DNA of 8,849 nt, taken from assembly GCA_035317605.1 (NCBI GenBank), contig DATHGT010000153.1, forward strand, positions 1 through 8,849. Reading direction: 5' to 3'. Of this stretch, positions 5,535 through 8,849 are shown piece by piece (positions within the stretch are counted from its first letter, which is position 1; every line of letters begins with the position of its first letter). The notes beneath the pieces were generated by a model, which was not told where the DNA came from, did no database searches, and was given only the letters and a program-made list of their open reading frames with translations. This stretch comes from DATHGT01 sp035317605 (GTDB lineage: Bacteria; Methylomirabilota; Methylomirabilia; Rokubacteriales; CSP1-6). A program made the position numbers and the translations under genes.

Positions 5535-6713
5535 ATGATGTCCGCTTTGAGCATGTTGTCGCGCCTCGCTCTTTCGATCACCATCGCCGTGTGGATCTTT
5601 GCCTCGGTCCTGCCGGCCGGCGCCCAGGGAGCACGAGAGGAGCCCAAGATCGCCCTGCTCATCGGCAACAGCGCCTACCGTGAGGCGCCGTTGCGCAACC
5701 CGGTGAACGACGTGCGCGCGATGGCGGGGACCCTCCGTGAGCTGGGCTTCACCGTCCTCGCCCACGAGAACACCACCAAGCGCGCGATGGAGACGGCCAT
5801 TCTCGAATTCGGCCGGCGACTGGCGGACGGAGGCGTCGGGTTCTTCTACTACGCGGGCCACGGCCTCCAAGTCCGCGGTCGCAACTATCTGGTTCCGGTC
5901 GACGCCGACATCGAGTCCGAGGCGGCGACCCGGATCGCCGCCGTCGACGTGGACCTCCTGCTCGAGCAGATGGCCGAAGCGAAGAATCGCGTGAACGTCG
6001 TGATCCTGGATGCGTGCCGCAACAATCCGTTCGAGCGGCGGTTACGCGGCGCGTCCAAGGGCCTCGCCGCCGTCGATGCCGCGCGGGGAACGCTGATCGC
6101 GTATGCCACCGCGCCGGGATCGGTGGCGGCGGACGGGGAGGGAGCGAACGGCCTGTACACGGAAGAGCTGTTGAAGGCCCTGCGCGTTCCGGGCCTCAAG
6201 GTCGAAGAGGTGTTCAAGCAGGTCCGGGTGGGCGTCACGAGCCGGTCGAAGGGCGCCCAGACGCCCTGGGAGTCCTCGTCGCTGACCGGAGACCTCGTCG
6301 TCAACGTGACCGTCAACATCACGACTCCCGCCGCACCGCCCCCGACGTCGAGCTCAGCGCCCTTCGACGGACTCTGGGCCGTGACGATCGATTGCCCGAG
6401 GACGTCCGCCGGTTCCACCGGGGCCGACGGCTACGTCCTGATATTCTTCGCCAAGGTGAAAGATGGAAATCTCCACGGGCAGCATGGCAACCAAGGACAA
6501 CCGGACTCGCTCACGCTCATCGGAAAGGTCCAACCCGACGGCAGCGCAACCCTCAATGCACGCGGCATGACCGGTGAGCCGAAGCACTCCGTCAACCGCG
6601 AGGCCAAGGGCACCCCTTACGGCTGGCGCGGAAACGCGCTCTTCGAGGGCACGCGCGGAGTCGGGAAACGAACCGAGCTCCGTTCCTGTGACCTGAGCTT
6701 CGTCAAGCAATGA
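5535..6713 (+). CDS. Exported caspase-family (peptidase C14) protease with extra C-terminal domain
   Basis: The protein has 392 residues (391 if the second ATG is used). Residues 1-30 are a signal peptide with a hydrophobic core (LALSITIAVWIFASVL) and likely cleavage after AGA, so it should act outside the cytoplasm. The caspase-like domain covers about 37-260: KIALLIGNSAY opens the fold, His109 in YYAGHG and Cys161 in LDACRNNPF form the catalytic dyad, and APGSVAADGEGANGLYTEEL and QTPWESSSL match the substrate-pocket and end regions of bacterial members. Family members usually cut after Arg or Lys; that is not proven here. A Thr/Pro/Ser linker (about 262-276) joins a beta-rich domain (about 277-392) starting FDGLWAVTIDCP and ending RSCDLSFV, whose only two Cys (287, 385) could form a disulfide. 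I do not recognise this domain; it may bind a ligand or target. The gene follows the FecR-like gene by 51 bp on the same strand and is probably in the same operon. Its 3' end overlaps the opposite-strand gene by 11 bp. Confidence 0.92.
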   Translation: MMSALSMLSRLALSITIAVWIFASVLPAGAQGAREEPKIALLIGNSAYREAPLRNPVNDVRAMAGTLRELGFTVLAHENTTKRAMETAILEFGRRLADGGVGFFYYAGHGLQVRGRNYLVPVDADIESEAATRIAAVDVDLLLEQMAEAKNRVNVVILDACRNNPFERRLRGASKGLAAVDAARGTLIAYATAPGSVAADGEGANGLYTEELLKALRVPGLKVEEVFKQVRVGVTSRSKGAQTPWESSSLTGDLVVNVTVNITTPAAPPPTSSSAPFDGLWAVTIDCPRTSAGSTGADGYVLIFFAKVKDGNLHGQHGNQGQPDSLTLIGKVQPDGSATLNARGMTGEPKHSVNREAKGTPYGWRGNALFEGTRGVGKRTELRSCDLSFVKQ

Positions 6714-7434
6714 TCCGCTCGTTTCTTCTCGACATGGTCCAGCCTGACACCAGCACACCAGCCCAGTACGTGCCCCACGCGAGTGCGGCGCCGAGCAGCA
6801 GCGAGGCGGCGACGCCAGCCGCGTCGGCGGCGCGCGCCTCCGGCGCCAGCGCGCTCACGAGCTTGACGAGGTCATCGCTCCGCCACCGATCCACGGCGAA
6901 TCCGGGCACGACCACCGCGACCATCCGCGAGACCAGGATCGAGCCCATCTCGTAGTAGTCGCCGGGGAGCGAGGCGAACGGCGCGAACGCTATCGGGATC
7001 GCCGCGCCGAGCATGATCGCGCCTCGCCGGCCGCGCGCCCTCGGCACCGCGCGCAGCAGCGGCACCCCCACGAACACCGTGAGCACGAACGGCAGCGCGC
7101 ACGTGACCAGATAGACCAGGTCGCTCCCGCGCGTATCGAAGCCGCTCAGCCGCCCCGCGTACTCGGAGCCGACCGTCACGTACGGAAACACGCGGGCCAG
7201 CCACGCGGCCCCGTAGATCTCGGCGATCTCGAGACGCGTGACCCGGCCCCCGGTCAGCAGGCATCCCCACGCGTGCGCCAGCTCGTGGAGGGGGACGTAG
7301 AGCCACCAGGTCACGACCAGACTCAGCGCGATGAGCGCGAGGGCCGCGCCAACGCCCCCGCGCGTGCAGGCGTCGAACGCGTCGAGCCAGTCTCGCAGAG
7401 GTTCCGCGACGACGCGCGCGGACGGTGGCGGCAC
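6703..7434 (-). CDS. Predicted integral-membrane zinc metalloprotease (HELAH motif, M50-like)
   Basis: The protein has 243 residues from GTG 7434-7432 to TGA 6705-6703. A membrane segment at about 27-48 runs into VPLHELAHA, giving an HExxH site (His50, Glu51, His54) at the membrane, as in site-2-protease-like families. Further hydrophobic segments lie at about 106-128, 138-156, 165-181 and 207-231. The NPDG motif of classical M50 proteases is not seen; Asp159 or Glu162 in PGDYYEMGS could supply the third zinc ligand, which is a guess. Role inferred: cleavage of a membrane-embedded substrate, or a non-proteolytic relative. The start is uncertain because the GTG has only a weak ribosome site (GACGG directly before it) and no better in-frame upstream start is visible. 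Its tail overlaps the caspase gene by 11 bp, and its 5' end is 66 bp from the divergent hydrolase gene. Confidence 0.72.
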   Translation of the reverse strand: MPPPSARVVAEPLRDWLDAFDACTRGGVGAALALIALSLVVTWWLYVPLHELAHAWGCLLTGGRVTRLEIAEIYGAAWLARVFPYVTVGSEYAGRLSGFDTRGSDLVYLVTCALPFVLTVFVGVPLLRAVPRARGRRGAIMLGAAIPIAFAPFASLPGDYYEMGSILVSRMVAVVVPGFAVDRWRSDDLVKLVSALAPEARAADAAGVAASLLLGAALAWGTYWAGVLVSGWTMSRRNERIIA

Positions 7435-7455
7435 CCGTCAATCATGTCACGACCA

Positions 7456-7467
7456 CGAGGCACCTCG
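7456..7467. promoter_or_regulatory. Short palindrome CGAGG-CA-CCTCG between divergent genes
   Basis: The 5-bp arms CGAGG and CCTCG are exact reverse complements around CA. They lie in the 66-bp gap between the metalloprotease-like gene and the hydrolase gene, just upstream of the TATAAT. It could be a small operator for one or both genes. Being short and GC-rich, it could also be chance. Confidence 0.2.
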
Positions 7468-7484
7468 ACCTCCGCGCGAGCCGG

Positions 7485-7490
7485 TATAAT
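7485..7490 (+). promoter_or_regulatory. Perfect -10 box TATAAT, candidate leaderless promoter of the hydrolase gene
   Basis: TATAAT is an exact sigma-70 -10 consensus in otherwise very GC-rich DNA and ends 10 bp before ATG 7501. Transcription starting about 7-8 bp downstream would begin at or within a few bases of the start codon. No Shine-Dalgarno is present in the CGCGACCATC between box and ATG. There is no good TTGACA-like -35 at 16-18 bp. The pattern fits a leaderless mRNA; the start site itself is inferred. Confidence 0.5.
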
Positions 7491-7500
7491 CGCGACCATC

Positions 7501-8849
7501 ATGGCTACCACGACGTTCGAGATCGCGCAGCGGGAGCCGGTGCTCGGGGGCCGGCCGTTCGGAGACGCCGGGGCGTACGAGAAGATCGCGGGGACGCTTC
7601 GCTTCGCGGTCGATCCGCGGCATCCGCATCACGCGGACATCACCGATCTCGACCGCGCTCCGCGCAATGCCGAGGGGCTCGTCGAGTTCTCCGCGGACAT
7701 CTACCTGCTGCGCCCCGTCGATGCCGCGCGAGGCAACGGCGCGCTGCTGCTCGACGTGCCCAACCGCGGACGCAAGGTCGCCCTCGGCACCCTCAACAGC
7801 ACCGTGCGCGTCCCCGATCCGACGAGCGCGGAAGACTTCGGCAACGGCTTTCTCATGCGTCACGGCTACACCGTCGCGTGGGTGGGCTGGCAGGCCGACG
7901 TGCCGCGCGTCGACGGCCTGATGGCGCTCGACGCACCGATCGCCCACGGCGTCGCCGGGTCAGTGCGCTGCGAGTTCCGTCCGAACCTGCCGGCGACACG
8001 CCTGCCGATGGCGGATCGCTATCACATCCCGCAGCCCACCGTCGCCCTCGACGATCCCGGGGCGCGGCTCACCGTGCGCGAGCGCGTGGGCGCCGAGCGC
8101 GTCGCCGTTCCGCGCGCGAAGTGGCGATTCTTCGACGCGACGCACGTGGAGATCGACGGCGGCTTCACGCCCGGCCACATCTACGAGCTGGTCTATCGCG
8201 CCAAGGACCCGGCGGTGATCGGCGCGGGGTTGCTCGCCGTGCGCGACACCGCGGCGTGGCTGCGCTTCGGCGGCGCGGACTCCGGCAACCCGTGCGCGGG
8301 GGCGCTCGCGCGCGCCTACGCCCTCGGCGTCTCGCAGACCGGGCGCTTCCTGCGCGACTTCCTCTACCTCGGGCTGAACCAGGACGAGCGTGGCCGGCAA
8401 GTGTTCGACGCGATCATGCCGCACGTGGCGAGCGCGCGGCGCGGCGAGTTCAACGTGCGCTTCGGCCAGCCCTCGCTGAACGCCAAGCACTCGTTCGGCA
8501 GCCTGTTCCCGTTCACGCTCGTCGAGCAGGCCGATCCCCTCACCGGAGCGCGCGGCGCACTGCTCGCCCGCCAGGCGTCGCGCGGCGGTCTGCCCAAGAT
8601 CGTGAGCACCAACACCGCGGCCGAGTACTGGCAGGGCGACGGCTCGCTCGTTCACACCGACGTGGAAGCGCGCGTGGACGTCGAGCCGAGTCCCGACATG
8701 CGCGTGTACTTGTTCGCGGGCTGCCAGCACACGCCCGGCACGCTGCCGCCGCCCGACGCCGATGCCAACACGGGCGGCCGTGGGCTCCAGCGCTTCAACG
8801 TCGTGGACTACGCGCCGCTGCTCCGCGCCGCGCTCGTCAACGTGGACGC
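7501..8849 (+). CDS. Alpha/beta-hydrolase-domain protein, 3' truncated by window end
   Basis: The frame is open from ATG 7501 to the last base (449 codons seen, no stop), so the gene continues outside the window. The start MATTTFEIAQREPVLGGRPF, the segments LLLDVPNRGRKVAL and GYTVAWVGWQADVP, and YALGVSQTGRFLRDFL resemble the large bacterial family annotated as alpha/beta hydrolase domain proteins (probably PF20091-type, from memory). Ser278 in GVSQTGR sits in a nucleophile-elbow-like G-x-S-x-x-G context. PHVASARRGEFNVRFGQPS, STNTAAEYWQGDGSLVHTD and FAGCQHTPG are conserved-looking stretches; the His in CQHTPG could be an active-site residue. No signal peptide is visible. The substrate is unknown, possibly an ester or lactone. 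The start is supported by the TATAAT 10 bp upstream and by clear family-like sequence from the first residues. It diverges from the metalloprotease-like gene. Confidence 0.85.
   Translation, partial: MATTTFEIAQREPVLGGRPFGDAGAYEKIAGTLRFAVDPRHPHHADITDLDRAPRNAEGLVEFSADIYLLRPVDAARGNGALLLDVPNRGRKVALGTLNSTVRVPDPTSAEDFGNGFLMRHGYTVAWVGWQADVPRVDGLMALDAPIAHGVAGSVRCEFRPNLPATRLPMADRYHIPQPTVALDDPGARLTVRERVGAERVAVPRAKWRFFDATHVEIDGGFTPGHIYELVYRAKDPAVIGAGLLAVRDTAAWLRFGGADSGNPCAGALARAYALGVSQTGRFLRDFLYLGLNQDERGRQVFDAIMPHVASARRGEFNVRFGQPSLNAKHSFGSLFPFTLVEQADPLTGARGALLARQASRGGLPKIVSTNTAAEYWQGDGSLVHTDVEARVDVEPSPDMRVYLFAGCQHTPGTLPPPDADANTGGRGLQRFNVVDYAPLLRAALVNVD

Noticed and set aside
7447..8730. Minus-strand open frames opposite the alpha/beta-hydrolase gene (7447-7947, 7960-8730)
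   Set aside because: The + strand frame is open for 449 codons with family-like sequence. The minus frames have shadow composition.

Overview
The window is high-GC bacterial DNA with strong third-position G/C bias. Genes are tightly packed, with three stop/start or tail overlaps among eight genes and no gene-free stretch over about 150 bp. I see no tRNA, rRNA, IS element, CRISPR array or clear rho-independent terminator. Gene content and style suggest an environmental, probably soil, Gram-negative-type bacterium such as Rokubacteria/Methylomirabilota or a high-GC proteobacterium. That placement is an impression from content, not a phylogenetic result.

Layout: (1) 1-78 is the 3' end of an unrecognised + strand gene. 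It converges on, and overlaps by 10 bp, a small membrane-anchored hypothetical protein on the - strand (69-557). (2) A divergent intergenic region (558-700) holds a plausible - strand promoter, a CAGGTC-N7-GACCTG dyad over its -35 box, and an eight-C tract. (3) A four-gene + strand cluster follows: alkyl sulfatase (701-2635), CHASE2-type membrane nucleotide cyclase (2632-4518), exported FecR-like/TPR protein (4515-5483) and exported caspase-family peptidase (5535-6713). The first three are joined by 4-bp GTGA/ATGA overlaps, so they are very probably co-translated. The caspase starts 51 bp later behind its own Shine-Dalgarno. (4) A - strand HELAH membrane metalloprotease-like gene (6703-7434) overlaps the caspase tail by 11 bp. 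(5) Divergent from it, a large alpha/beta-hydrolase-domain gene starts at 7501 and runs off the window end. A perfect TATAAT lies 10 bp before its ATG, which suggests a leaderless mRNA.

How the genes may work together (inference): the CHASE2 segment of the cyclase should lie outside the inner membrane and sense an envelope signal. The FecR/TPR protein is exported to the same compartment and could be a scaffold or sensor partner. The caspase-like protease is also exported and could be the effector. The alkyl sulfatase has no visible signal peptide and would cleave sulfate esters in the cytoplasm, so it may be the metabolic output or simply the lead gene of the operon. The cyclase keeps both metal-binding aspartates and the transition-state Asn/Arg pair. 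The position that is Lys in adenylate cyclases is Asp here, so its nucleotide preference cannot be read from sequence. The best candidate for an undescribed system is the co-translated cyclase plus FecR/TPR protein with the adjacent exported caspase.
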